DNA of 64,000 nt from Filosporella fistucella (GCA_030077755.1 JAQJZZ010000015.1:248001-312000), one strand, 5' to 3'. Counted from the first letter of the stretch, positions 43,672-55,216 are shown. Program-made: numbers and translations. Notes: generated by a model not told the origin, from the sequence alone.

Positions 43672-45024
43672 CTAGGCCACTTCTGAACTATGAACAGTCG
43701 AAGAATCATCACCTGTGAAGATGGAATCTACCTCCGAGTCTATCTCTTTTGGAGAGGGTACTAGTTGCCAAAGCAATAACATAACAACAAACAAAGACGC
43801 CAGGACAGGCTGCAACACCTTGATGCCAATCAAATCAGCCAACGAGCCCACCAAGAACGGAAATAAAGCGCTTCCAGACATCCCAACGCAGGCCATGAGA
43901 CTTAACGCTCCTGGGTGATAACCATGTGGCGTAGCTTTGGTGACGAGGGATACCGTAACAGGATAAACAGGACCCATTACAAATCCACAGCCAGCTACGG
44001 CTATAAAATTGATGACGAAGGACGGAGAAGCCCAGATGATGATTTGCATAGCAAGTGCAATGAAAACATAAAGGCCGACAGCTTTCTTCTCGCGGAGATA
44101 GAGCGTGAGAGGTAGAAGCATTATACGACTTGAGGTAAGACCTGCATAGAAGGCAGCAGAGGCGTAGCCGGATATAGTTCCTCCATCCCTCTCTCGCATC
44201 AGGAATGTTACGATCCAGCCTGCTTGTGTCGTTTCATTTCCGGTGTATAAGGCGATGAATATCAAAGCCGTCCATACAACCCTCGACGACAACACAATTC
44301 GGAGCGATACACTCTTGTGAACCGCCTCTTCGTCCTCGTCATCGGACTTGATCTTACGATATCCAAATGATTCCGTGCCACCAATTCCGAAGCCTACTAT
44401 CAGGACAGCAATGGTCGTGACACACCAACCCAGATTGGTAAAGTAAAACATCGGAGGTGGAAGCTTCGCCTTCATGAGCAGCGTCGCAGCTACGGGCGAT
44501 GCCAAAGCACCAACGCCATACAAGGCATGCAAGATGCCTAATTTGGTAGCCGCTCCAGGTAAGCGTGCAATATAAGTATTGAACTGTGCATCCTGAAGGG
44601 CAAGTCCGAACCCGGCAAAAGCATAACACACAGCGATAGCCAGAAACGGGGGTCGTGAAGCAATGACAGCTGATGCCAATCCCTGAATAGCAGCTCCTAG
44701 CATAAGAAGTCTTCCTAGTCCTAAGCGATTGTTGAGTGGTACATTGAGGAGTGAAGCTAGAATATAACCCATGAAAGAACCGAGGAAGACAAGTGAGACT
44801 TTCTCATCGCTTACGCCGTTGTAGTAAGGTTGGAGATAAGGGATCAAGGCTCCAATACAGCCATCGTGCCAGCCAGCAGAAGCGCAGGAGACGCAGCAAC
44901 CGACTATTCGAGCATAGGCGCGGTAGGAATCAGATGCTTTAGGGAGGGTGTCGTTGGATGAAGAGGGAGTGGTTGGACGCGTGGAGAGGAGAGGCTGCTG
45001 GGCCTCGTCGTCGGGTGTTGACAT
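43672..45024 (-). CDS. MFS transporter, fucose-permease-like type
   Basis: Single exon, 450 residues with about 12 hydrophobic helices. N-terminus is polar (QQPLLSTRPTTPSS). Landmarks are AGWHDGCIGALIPYLQPYY, LNNRLGLGRLLMLGA in the loop after helix 2 and FAGFGLALQDAQFNTYIA. A cytosolic loop (KIKSDDEDEEAVHKS) separates the halves. The second half includes YASAAFYAGLTSSRIMLLPL and GFVMGPVYPVTVSLVTKATP. This resembles the fungal BSC6/fucose permease-like group, of unknown substrate. It is adjacent to an alpha/beta hydrolase but shows no cluster logic. Confidence 0.88.
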   Translation of the reverse strand: MSTPDDEAQQPLLSTRPTTPSSSNDTLPKASDSYRAYARIVGCCVSCASAGWHDGCIGALIPYLQPYYNGVSDEKVSLVFLGSFMGYILASLLNVPLNNRLGLGRLLMLGAAIQGLASAVIASRPPFLAIAVCYAFAGFGLALQDAQFNTYIARLPGAATKLGILHALYGVGALASPVAATLLMKAKLPPPMFYFTNLGWCVTTIAVLIVGFGIGGTESFGYRKIKSDDEDEEAVHKSVSLRIVLSSRVVWTALIFIALYTGNETTQAGWIVTFLMRERDGGTISGYASAAFYAGLTSSRIMLLPLTLYLREKKAVGLYVFIALAMQIIIWASPSFVINFIAVAGCGFVMGPVYPVTVSLVTKATPHGYHPGALSLMACVGMSGSALFPFLVGSLADLIGIKVLQPVLASLFVVMLLLWQLVPSPKEIDSEVDSIFTGDDSSTVHSSEVA

Positions 45025-45934
45025 TCGATGGTCAGAATGAGTGAATCGTGATTAGATAGGAGTTGGGAAGTAACAGAACGAAAGATTAGGAAGGTATATC
45101 CAAGACGGCGCGATGGAAGATAAGTTGCCAAGAGTGTCTATGTGATTCAAACTTGGCCCATTCCTTTGGGTTGATTAACAGTTGTTGCGACCTCCCTGTA
45201 GAGCTAAACGTGACTCCTTAAGCTGCACAAAGCCAGCCTCGAGATATCGGAATGGAAATAATGTCGCATAAGGGTACCTTTAATGAAAGGACTTTGATCA
45301 AAATGTACTCGGGAAGGTCAGAATAAGCTCGGTGCTATCCGAAACACTAGCTAGACTCTAGAGACTCAATTCTGTTTGGACGTTGATAAGCCAAGTTGAT
45401 AAGACAAAATCGTCAAACGAAAAATCATCTAGAAGTTAGAGAAGGCTTTGTGAGGAATACTGGGAAGTGAGTGTATAGTAGTTGTGGAGAGTTCGTTGGT
45501 GGTACAAGGATACGAGTAAGAAGAGCTTCTGACCTGGAATGAGGGACGTCGTGATGTCACGTGGAGATAACGTTTGGGCGAGAATGGGGGCTTGATGGAA
45601 TGTTACTTCTCATAGATCGTCAAGGATCTTGAATGATAGGATTGATGGCAGAATGATTCAGCAGCTAATTCCAAGTTGTTGGAGTTCTATAGATATTTTC
45701 AGTGTCAACAAAAGTGCCACATGTGATCCAAGCCCACCCGGACCTGCAGGTAGGATCCCGTGACTGTTGAGTCATGTGACTATATCATTTTGGCCTGGAA
45801 AAGCCCTCTCTCTCAATTTCTTTGAAAGCTTCTACGATTATGTCATGTACATTAGTATATCTTGAGTTCTCCTTACACTTTTTGGCAATTCTTGCAGCTC
45901 AAAGGAACACATCATGAGTTTCGCTTGCAATTTA
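45025..45934. other. Intergenic region
   Basis: Between the MFS start and the hydrolase 3' end. It contains a GTCACGTGGAG E-box-like site near 45555 and otherwise no recognised feature. Confidence 0.5.
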
Positions 45935-47153
45935 CTACCTCAACTGCTCAAAGACTAACCTCATGACCTCTTCCTCAGGACTAATAACACTATCATGATC
46001 TGTTCCTTCAATTCTCACAGCATCCACTCCGATACCCTTGCCACACTTTTCGCCAGAGAAACACTCCTTGAAATACACAATCCCCTTCTCTCCAATCATC
46101 CTGTCCGTCCCAGCAAACACAATCTTCATGCTTAATTTCGCCTTTCCCTCGCTCTCATTCTTCTCCCACTCCTCCTTCAAATTCTGCGCGAAAGTCGGGT
46201 AGCTCTCACATCTATCCCAAGAACATCCTTCTACGGATTTCAAGCAAAATCTCGCTTCGTCGTTGATTCCCTTCGTATTTTCCTCAAACACGTATTTCCA
46301 GATCAATTTATCTAACTCCTTTTTGACAGCTAAACTGATCCCATAACTCTCTCTACATTTATTTTCCTCCTCTTCTCCATCTTTTTGCTTCGTTTCGCTA
46401 GCACTCTTGGTCTTGAAGATATCGGAGGAAGTGCTGAAAATGCCAGAGCTACTCGCAAATGTTGGAGTGGCGCTGTTGATGATGAATCCGATAGTGTTGT
46501 CCCAGAGATTTAACAATGGATTTGGGAGGTGCGAAGCGGCTACCAGAAAGGAGACGGAGGTGATAGACTGATGGACCCAAGGGGAGAATAGAGTGATTGA
46601 GGGGTGTGTTGGTGACAGGAGAGACGGGTAGTGAGCGAGAAGATTCAAGGCGTAGGTGGTTCCAGCGCTGTGGGAAACAATGGAGACAGTTTTGATTTTG
46701 AGAGACGAGAGGAGCGCGGGGATGATCTCGAGGAACGTTGACATGCGAGATGTGACAGGCACAGGTGTTGAGCCTCCAAAACCTGGTCTGAATGGTGTTA
46801 AAGGGTTTTGGGACAATAATAATGCAACGTGGTGAGATCAGAAAAACGGTAAAGCCATGAATTGAGGCTTTTGGGCGTCGAAATGATAATAAAACTGACC
46901 TGTCTATTGAAATAACTCTCACCCCATTTTTCTGTGCCAGATGCTCGTAGGAAAACATATGCCACCTTGGGCAAACCATGCCACCACAAAATAAAATCGT
47001 CGGGACATCGCCTTCTTCTGGACCAGCTATCGCATAAGTGACCTTCAATAGCCCATGAATTTCAGTCGCAGGGAGTGTGAAAAGACGATGGAATTTTTGT
47101 GGGGATAGGACTTTGATGGCCTCTTCCTGATCTGGTGAAAGGTCGATTCTCAT
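45935..47153 (-). CDS. Alpha/beta hydrolase
   Basis: Exons 46900..47153 and 45935..46787 (intron 112 nt, GTCAGT...TTCAG) encode 368 residues from the ATG at 47153. The fold is visible: ILFCGGMVCPRWHMFSYEHL, then VISIDRPGFGGSTPV, and the nucleophile elbow VSHSAG (Ser near residue 125). Later come KIVFAGTDRMIG (acid region) and GTDHDSVI near the end (His). A large insert between (about residues 180-270) carries an acidic stretch. It is a likely esterase or lipase-like enzyme of unknown substrate. Just upstream, a hydrophobic open segment (VILFAIYLFS) ends in an acceptor-like TTACAG, so an extra membrane-anchoring exon is possible. Confidence 0.82.
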
Positions 47154-49305
47154 CTTGTTGAGGGACAGAGCTCCTGTAATCAAATGAGGCGACTTAGAAA
47201 AAAGATATATCGCGAATAGAATTACGCCCAATTGACTATAGAAGTGTTGTGATATAAGATGAAATGAAATCAAATCAATTGGTACATATGCAGTTGCCTT
47301 GAAAGTACATGATGAGAAAACATACCATACACGCGGCTCCGCTTAGTCAGGATTCAACTGTAAGGTGGTACCACCCAGCTGATACAATGCTACTTAGACA
47401 TTGGCACTGACACATGTCTAGTTTCTCATCGAGTTCAGGAAATGCAGTGGAAGAATAGGTTTAAAGACAGAAAAAGTCGAGAGACTTGGCCCAAATCCGA
47501 GATCAAATAAGGTTGACGAGAGGTGGGGATAGTTTGGTTGGCCCTGTACAGTGGATGAATTGCAACTTGAAGCCAGCAATGAGATGATAACTCAAGAGAA
47601 CAACCCAAAAGAAAGGTTCTAAACTCAATAGGCTTGGGAAAAATTGATTGCAACAAGTGTGTCGAAAACTGTTGTATTCGAAGATTGAATCGTTGGATCA
47701 GAATGTAATTGAAAGCCATGGAAAGCGCTTTTCGTGCGTTCGAAATCAACAGGTGTTTCGCCTATACTGCAATTTCGTGTGACATTTGGTGTCATTCTAC
47801 CTTCTTACACTCCTTCTACTCGGGGCAAAGCCGCAGTACTATGAGCATTTCAATCGGCAAGGAGCACCCCTTTTGACTTACGAGACAGGCCGTTGCACAG
47901 GCCGGTTATTCGGAGTGTGGGCCGAACGATGTCATATCGTGGTACCGAATAATGCGAATTATAATTTGTGCCAGAAAGGCGACGATATGGAGTGTCGTAT
48001 GGAGAGTTCGGAGCTGAGTGAAATGGCGGAGGCTATGCTTGCGGGAATTGCAGCAATTGGAAAAGCGAAGCGACTGCATCCCAATCTGCGGTGTCCTTTA
48101 ACTCTCATTTCTTCCCGCACTTCCCAAATCTCCTCAATTCGCATCTCGTCCCACCAACATCACCATTTCAGCAATCAATCAATCTATCACCACCACCATC
48201 ACCAACATTTCTCCCCTCATTCTCGTCTACATTGATTCTTAATTGGCGCCCAAGCTTCAACGATGGCACGGTCGGCATCTGCCAGCGTCTGATTCCGCTT
48301 CTGATTCGTGTGGTCGTTGCAATAAATGCAAAAGCGGATGGCGGGACGACGCCACGATCCGAAAGGGAACCAAATCCGATGTCTCGCCCTGTGAGAGTTC
48401 CAGTCTGTTTACACCTCCTTCGCTTCCAGCCCTCCTGCACCGCAATCCCACTTTGTGCTCCCGTCCTGCATTGCCAACTTGAACCACGAGGAGAAAAATT
48501 CCTGCTGGGACCGTTGGGAGGTGGTGTGGGAGAACAATGGGTGGGAATTCGAGTGAGACATTCGCAGGAGCGAGGTGATGGTGCTTGGTCTCTTGATTGC
48601 TGGATAGAATCAGTGGGCTGCTGGTGGGTTCTCGATGTCCTTGGTACGGAGACTTTTGTTCGAGTACTGTATTGTCCTGGGAGGTAAAACCTGTCAGTAA
48701 CCGCTCGATCAGCTATCAGTCCCCCACTCCACCGAGCGCTGAAAACCGTTACAGTCAGTGCGGACTCAGCAGACCGCAAGCTGAAGATATCTTAAATCCA
48801 CCCTACCGTACCAACCTAAAGCTCAAGATCAGTTGATGAAGCCCGAAAAGCCCGCTGCCAGGCAGCGCTCCAGTATTGGAACAGAAATCACAGCATTTTG
48901 ACAAACAGGACCAAGTGCCTGAAATTGGAACTGCAGCCACCATCCATTTTCCTCCACTCACGCTCTTGTCCGTGGTTGATATATCAATACTCAGCTGCTT
49001 CCGCTGTGGCTCATGCAAGCCCAGCTTATCATACGCTCTCATCTGACGTTATCGCAAAATTGCAAGGATCCAGATATTAATACTCGCCATTCCCTGCCTC
49101 CATATACATCCATCCAGCATCCCCAATAATTGATCCCTTCCCATCAAGTTTCCATCAATTCGTTGCGTCGTGATCTAGACCTCGAATTGCAAGTTGCGAA
49201 ATGCGAATATCCTCATTACAACATCTGCTTTCTATGCATCCATTTTGTATGGTATGATAGCAGAGCGCTGAGAGTGTCCCCACGCTGAAAAGATAACGAG
49301 TCGGG
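47154..49305. other. Long intergenic region, 2.1 kb
   Basis: Divergent promoters of the hydrolase and the rhodopsin-like gene. Two long open frames (48091-48687 plus, 48168-48779 minus) overlap head to tail and neither has a domain. A short Cys-containing frame at 47786 lacks an ATG. No gene is supported. Confidence 0.45.
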
Positions 49306-50984
49306 ATGCCGAACGATACTTCCTGTTCGCCCTCCGGCAACTGTACCATCCTGTTGGGAGCGGTAACAAATGGCACGCTCTATGTAGCCTCATTCGACCC
49401 CAATGCGCCGGCCCCTATGGGCCTTCATCGAATGGAACTCGCGACGATAATTGTTTGCAATTCATTGACATGTAAGCTTCAATTGCTTGAATGATGGGCG
49501 GGCAAGGAGTTACCCCGCGCATTGTCTAGGGCGATCCGCAAGGGGAACGTTGCTGACATCGCGTTTAGTCCTTTTGATCGTTGCGAGGGTTGCATATCGA
49601 TGGTTTAAGCTGAGAAGGTTTCGAGGTGATGATAGATGGATGGCTATTGCTGGTGTACGACCCGTATGAAGTGCATATTGAGCCAGGCTAATTCGATGCA
49701 GATATTTTTAATCGCGTACACCGCTAGTCAAATCGGCTCGAATATATATGGAAGCGGATTATACATGAGAAATGTTCCTAAAGCTTGGAGACCGATGCAT
49801 TGGCATGTCAGTATTGTGAATTACATCTACTGGACAATTCCTGACTTCAGCAGTACCTTCTTGGTTGGGCCGGATATTATATTATAGTGTCTTGCATCAA
49901 GCTCTCCGTCTGTTTCTGTTTCCTTCAAATATGTATGTTCCTCTACGTCAAAGCTACACAGACATAAGCTAATTAATCATAGTGGGACTACATCAAAAAG
50001 ATCTCAAATACTGGGTTTATGGTCTTTGTGCCCTCATCTCCAGTTTAGGCCTCACCCTCACCTTCTCCTGGCTCCTCAATTGTAAACCAGTCGCAAGTAA
50101 CTTCAACTGGAACGTAACCTCCGACACCTGTATTAATTATGATATCTTTCGCTGGCGTACGTTTCCCCTATCTCGTAGTTATCTCCATCATATCTAATAT
50201 ATCACAGTATGGATAGGAGCCAGTGTTCCAATCGACATCGCCATCATGACCGTCCCCTTGACGATCCTCAGAAGAACAAAACTTCGCCTCCACGAACGAC
50301 GAATTTTGAAACTTGTGTTTAGTGCTACCCTATTAGGTACATTGACTTGGTAATATATCTTCTCTCTCAACGTGGTTGCACACTAACATGGATAGTCTCG
50401 TTGGTATTTACGGCGCGTACCAAATCAGAACCGAAGAACAAAACGAGCTTTTCTACCAAGAAGCCGCCTATGTGATGATGAGCGACATCGAAATTCTTAT
50501 GTATGCACTTGGTGCTTCGTTCCCAGGTAGGTTCTTCATTCCTAAGTCTCCCAATTTTTACATTGATCACATACATTGTATCCATCAAATCCATTCTCCA
50601 TTATCTCGCCCCTGATCACCATTCACCTTTCTAATACAATACAAAGTCCTCTCCCGCTATATGATCCAAATCGCGGACCCAGGTCCAGGCCACACTCACT
50701 CTAATTTCTCCTCCTGGGCACGCTACATCCCCGATTTCTTCGTCTCGAGCGCTGCACACGTCCAAAATCGAATTACCGGACGCTCCGTAATGGAAAGCCA
50801 GATTACACATCACACGACCGTACGAACGATGGAGAGCGGAACGGTAGTGAACGAGGGAAGGAGTCTAACAGCAACGAGTCTGACGGTCACAGCTTGTAAG
50901 AGTGATGGAAGTCAGACAAGTAGTGAAACGAATGATTTGGAGAAGGTGGCAGAAGTTAGAGTCAAAGAGGGTTGGGATACATAA
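49306..50984 (+). CDS. Fungal rhodopsin-domain (Pth11-like) integral membrane protein; one frame break
   Basis: Exons: 49306..49471, 49569..49654, 49702..49932 (frame break inside near 49885), 49983..50156, 50208..50349, 50396..50526 and 50647..50984. Membrane segments: LATIIVCNSLTFLLIVARV, a linker RGDDRWMAIAG, IYWTIPDFSSTFLVG, VSCIKLSVCFCFLQI, WVYGLCALISSLGLTLTFSWL and IGASVPIDIAIMTVPLTILRR. This is the conserved order of the fungal rhodopsin-like domain, which also covers Pth11 receptors. Extracellular/loop Cys in LLNCKP and CINY fit. The tail is Ser/Thr-rich and cytosolic. Only the break at 49885, where FLVGPDII runs into TAG and VSCIKL resumes one base off, spoils an otherwise consistent model. 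Confidence 0.72.
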
Positions 50985-51499
50985 GGACCTTTTGAAGAGA
51001 TAGGATTGGTTAAATGAGTGATAGTACTTGAGCGAGGTGTTTGGCGTTTGGGTGGTATAATTGGATGATATGGAGTTTGATGGAGGATGAACTGTTCCTT
51101 CTCAGGGGTGATTGCCTCAAATTTCAAAAGTGCAAGACACTAGTATTAAAAGAATATACTCTTTTTCCATAAGGGGGCACAGTCCAAGCTGGGACAAAAG
51201 AACTGTTGCACACTTGTTGTTAGATACCCGCTGAGGTGAGTTGCACTCATGTCCCAGTGTAATTAGCCCTCTCAGCGTACCGCAAAATTGGGAAACTCTA
51301 CATGCGTCTTCTGCCACCGTCTCCCTTCGTGGCCCTTGGAGCCATGAAACATTTGATCCAAGTTTGGACGAGAATCTTGCCATCAGTCCCAGCTTCGAAA
51401 ACCTCCGGCTGCACTACGCAGATCCCTCAATTCTATCAGGAACCAGAATCACATTTCTGTGCCAGTATAAAGCTACCCATCAACCAAAATGATCCCATC
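50985..51499. other. Convergent intergenic region
   Basis: About 515 bp between two converging genes. Nothing recognised. Confidence 0.5.
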
Positions 51500-54106
51500 T
51501 TATTTCCGTCGATCAATTGCATACCTTGCCAGACTCGCGACAGCAGCTACGCCAACAAGTGTTGATTTGCTCGGAATATACCCTGAAATAACGCCAACGC
51601 AATAAGAAGCCCCTGTCACGATGTCTGACTTTCTGTCAAGATACAAAAATGTCCAAGTTCGAGGCAGCCTGGCTAAAACTCGACTAGCCAACACTTGGTC
51701 GTCCCAATGCCGAACTGATTCAAGGCATCTGTAAGTTACTTCGACGTTACGTAGCAATAACTTCAATACTTTGCAGCTTTCTTTGGATGGTTTTGTAGGC
51801 GAGCGCCGAGAATACCAAATTGATTCATCCCGACACATGTATTCGAGGATGTTAAAGCCAAATCGCGTTTCAGTCTCCATGACAGAGGCATCCTTGGACA
51901 GCAGTAGATCTACTGTCTTAGCATCGGCTTTATCTACAGCGTAGAACAATGCGGTACGGCCATGAGGATCTTTGACTTCAACGTTCGCGCTGTGGTTTAT
52001 CAGTGATCTCACACAAGGTCGATGTTGACAAGATACTGCATTCATCAGAGCAGTTGACCCATCAAAATCCCTGGCGTTTGGATTCGCCCCTCTGAGGAGT
52101 AATAAGTCCACCATATGTTCATCCCCACTTCCCACAGCATATAGCAGAGCCGTCCGTCCTGAAGCATCTTCAGCATCAATTGAAGCTCCATGATTGAGCA
52201 GAAGCCGGACAAAGTCCTCCCTCTTCATCCTTGCGGCACAGCAAAGAGGCTGTCGCTCAGCACGAGGCTCGGCATTCGGAGCTATACCGTGCAGAAGTAA
52301 ATCATTCAAGCAAGTTTTATTGTTGTTAACCATCGCAGCGATCATGTGTTCTGATGCAGTGGCGTATCTCGCGGATTTGATACTTGTGGACGTTGTTGTT
52401 ACTCCACCTTCTATCACCGAACGTACAGCACTTATTCCATCATTGTCATCAATTGAGCAGCCAGGTTCTGCATTGTATTTGATGAGAAGCCTCGCCATCT
52501 GTCTTGAGACTTTCGAAGAAAGCTGCACAGCATAATGAATAGGCGAAAATCCATCCACTGTCTTTACGTTAACTCTCACTCCAGCCTTCAGCAATGCCTC
52601 TGCACACTCAATTGATCCCGAGCAAACTGCGTGGTGGAGAGCTGTTTTCTTTTCGGATTCGCTCTGGTATTCGCGCTCATCAGCTTCGTATCTGCGGACC
52701 AGTTCTTGGAGAATCAGAGGAGACATGAGTTTCGCTGCATAGTGTAGTGGAGCCTCGCCGTTATGGTCCCTCGCCTTGACATTGATGTTTTCAAACGATA
52801 GAAGTTTCTTCACAATCTCTAATTGCTTCTGCTTGACAGCGGCGTGGAGAGGAGTCTCCTTCCCCTGTCGAGTTGGGTAGTTAAGAGTTTCAGTATTGAA
52901 GCCCTTTTGTTTACTCAATGCAGTGATGATCTCGAGACGGTCACCAAGATCATCAGCTGCCGATGTATTACACACACACCACAATGGCGTTTCGTCTTTC
53001 CGATTCCGTACTCCCCCGAGTGCCCCACTATCAATCAAGGCTTTGACTGATCTAATTCTTCCATATCTTGAAGCGTAATGTAGGGGCGTGTTAGATTGGT
53101 GGTCCTTTAGTGTAGCTGTCGCCGGTTCTCGATATATTCTGCTCAGAAGTAACTCGGTGATCTCGTCTGAGGCTTTAAATAATGGTGTTTGCCCACTTGC
53201 GTCCCGGAAATCTGGATTGGCTTTGGAACTCAGAAGCAGCTTAACCATTTCAACATCACCCACAGCGACAGCAATATGAAGAGGAGTGATGGACCCAGGT
53301 ATGACAGCATTGACGTTTGCTTTGTAATGCAGGAGCATTCGCACAGCATTCTCATATCTGCCTAAAACAGCAACATGGATGGCCGACATGCCTCTCCATT
53401 CTCCTTCAGACTTCCTACAGTAGTCAACCCTGGCTCCAGACTTAATCTCATTGTACATTGAAGCACAGTTACCGACACTGGCTGCTGCAACTAGACGACG
53501 AGATGACTCTGTGGATCCCAATTTCTTCAAAAGATTTGGTCGTCTATCCACATCAGCGGTCGATTGAACTCCCTCGAGGGCAATGTCGTAATGAAAGTCG
53601 GGGGAATTGGACACGGTAGCATTGATGTGGCTGGGAGATGGTGGGGTTGCTATATCTTGCCGTGCTTGTTGAGGAGATCTAAAAATATAAGCATTGGTAT
53701 ACATAGCAGCTAAGAAGCCAAATACGCACGTTTGTAACATCGTAATGAAAATCATTAGGCTATCCACCCGATTCCGCAACTCTTGCTGCATAGTCCTGAC
53801 CTGCGGTTGATTCCATGCGTCCCTGATCCGACTGATCCTGGAATCCATATTCGCTGAGGCGAACCTTTTCACAACCTCAAGTTGCGATTGGCAGGAGGTG
53901 CTCTCAGATCCGAGCACGATTGATAACTGATCAAGGGTAGAAATATTCTGATAGTCCCACATCGCTTGAATCATACCAAGGCAAACTTCTGTCATATTCT
54001 CTCGGGCTGAGGTATAATTCTGGTGTAGAGTATAAGCGGCGTCGATGATTTTGGCAGTGTTCCCTGCTACGCTCAGCGCGGTTGCAAGAGCAGTGAAAGG
54101 GTCCAT
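51500..54106 (-). CDS. Large ankyrin-repeat protein with fungal N-terminal domain
   Basis: Taking the ATG at 54106 (MDPFTALATALSVAGNTAKI) gives 868 residues. The N-terminus (residues 1-130) is helical and like the fungal N-terminal domains that precede NLR or ankyrin proteins. A 51-nt stretch (53679..53729) starts GTGCGT and ends TTTTTAG without stops; it is a probable in-frame intron, giving 851 residues if removed. At least 12 ankyrin repeats follow with consensus TPLHIAVAVGDVEMVKLLL, TPLHYASRYGRIRSVKAL, TPLHAAVKQKQLEIVKKLL, and later TALLYAVGSGDEHMVDLLLL. The C-terminal 60 residues are hydrophobic and Gly/Ala-rich (VTGASYCVGVISGYI). Role unknown; it may be part of fungal immunity-like systems. 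Confidence 0.85.
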   Translation of the reverse strand: MDPFTALATALSVAGNTAKIIDAAYTLHQNYTSARENMTEVCLGMIQAMWDYQNISTLDQLSIVLGSESTSCQSQLEVVKRFASANMDSRISRIRDAWNQPQVRTMQQELRNRVDSLMIFITMLQTCVFGFLAAMYTNAYIFRSPQQARQDIATPPSPSHINATVSNSPDFHYDIALEGVQSTADVDRRPNLLKKLGSTESSRRLVAAASVGNCASMYNEIKSGARVDYCRKSEGEWRGMSAIHVAVLGRYENAVRMLLHYKANVNAVIPGSITPLHIAVAVGDVEMVKLLLSSKANPDFRDASGQTPLFKASDEITELLLSRIYREPATATLKDHQSNTPLHYASRYGRIRSVKALIDSGALGGVRNRKDETPLWCVCNTSAADDLGDRLEIITALSKQKGFNTETLNYPTRQGKETPLHAAVKQKQLEIVKKLLSFENINVKARDHNGEAPLHYAAKLMSPLILQELVRRYEADEREYQSESEKKTALHHAVCSGSIECAEALLKAGVRVNVKTVDGFSPIHYAVQLSSKVSRQMARLLIKYNAEPGCSIDDNDGISAVRSVIEGGVTTTSTSIKSARYATASEHMIAAMVNNNKTCLNDLLLHGIAPNAEPRAERQPLCCAARMKREDFVRLLLNHGASIDAEDASGRTALLYAVGSGDEHMVDLLLLRGANPNARDFDGSTALMNAVSCQHRPCVRSLINHSANVEVKDPHGRTALFYAVDKADAKTVDLLLSKDASVMETETRFGFNILEYMCRDESIWYSRRSPTKPSKESCKVLKLLLRNVEVTYRCLESVRHWDDQVLASRVLARLPRTWTFLYLDRKSDIVTGASYCVGVISGYIPSKSTLVGVAAVASLARYAIDRRK

Positions 54107-55216
54107 GTTGGTATTGTGTTTTAGAGCATTAGGATTGAACTCGCTGTGTTTCCACAAGATAAATTGCCAAAGTTCAAGCAAGCGCAAGAAGGAGTTCAAC
54201 GCATAGACTTTATCCCAAGTTCCTTTCGTAACACTGCCCGAGTGCCGAGGGGTTCGATCATTGTGGCAAGTATACATCAACTGCCTCAGAAGCCTGATGT
54301 GGCAGGACACCGAAGGAATGTACATTGACTGGGCACTTGAGCATATGGCTTTCTACCACACGCCTTGGCTCAGCCGACATATCGGACAATTATAGCAGAC
54401 AACGGCGTATGATATCCAGACAAATAATAATATACTTCGCTTGGAAATAGTGTGCCGTTGTTGGCTAAAACATAACGAGTTGCGCTTTGGGGAAGACAAG
54501 TGGTAGCCCGAACACCACTCCACAGTCGTATGATTTGGCGGGCCTTGCTTATGACATGAAAACCTCAGAGCCTCGTTTCAAGGCTGATTTCTCGTGATCA
54601 AGAATGGCAAGTGACGGTACCTCTGTGGCAGTGTTGAAGTACGAGTGCGCTTATTTGTTGGAATGGTTCGAATGTAAAAGAAGCGTCGGAGAACGCGATG
54701 CAGCGACGTGATTGAGTCGTAATAGCCAGTCGAGCCGCAACAACCATTGGCAAAAGGTTTTGGAGCATAAGTGCGTTATAATAGTGATATTACTTCAAAT
54801 GAAAGAGAAGCATCCGGGCAGCCCACTAGATCGACGGGATTAGGTCCTAATGACCATTTAAGCTGCAACAATACTTGGCAACCCGCGTTGCAGTATGAAT
54901 GTGCTATATTGAGTGTACTGATTCAAAAGACAGAGAAGCATCGAGAAAACCGCTAGGGCGATGAGATCAATCCGTCAGGATTGTTTGAGCTGGCAAGATG
55001 CCTTCGCAATCGGATGCTCTACGTGGCTGTATAAATTTTGAAACATCGCGTGCAGAAAATCATGAAAAAGCAGAGGCAGGCAGATTGCGGAACTGAAAAT
55101 CTGAGATATGTCCCAAGTCATAAAGAGGGAATTAAAAGATCCGGAAAGAGCCTGTACACAATGTATACCTGCCAACCTAACTCTCATCCTCCCCATCCAC
55201 TTTCCTCCCCACAAAA
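54107..55216. other. Intergenic region carrying decayed tandem repeats
   Basis: Between the ankyrin gene start and the 3' end of the SMP-30-like gene. The 54460-55010 part holds the TPR-like relic listed separately. No intact gene. Confidence 0.5.
54466..55010 (+). repeat. Decayed tandem repeats, about 126-128 bp period, TPR/kinesin-light-chain-like
   Basis: Similar units occur around 54640 (KYECAYL...), 54766 (EHKCVII...) and 54894 (QYECAIL...), spaced 126 and 128 bp. Each is followed by a K-R/K-x-(G/H)-E-like stretch and, before the next, by NN.W(Q/P)-type sequence (HWQKVL, TWQPAL). A weaker unit is near 54473. A 42-residue period with WQ.A..YE and a following K.E.H fits the TPR repeats common in fungal NB-ARC/TPR proteins. 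Stop codons interrupt each unit, so it is a relic on the plus strand. Confidence 0.45.

Noticed and set aside
47786..48235. Cys-containing open frame resembling a small secreted protein
   Set aside because: No ATG: it begins at GTG right after a stop codon, and no upstream exon fits.
48091..48779. Two antiparallel open frames of about 200 codons
   Set aside because: They occupy the same bases on opposite strands, have no domain and low-complexity content.
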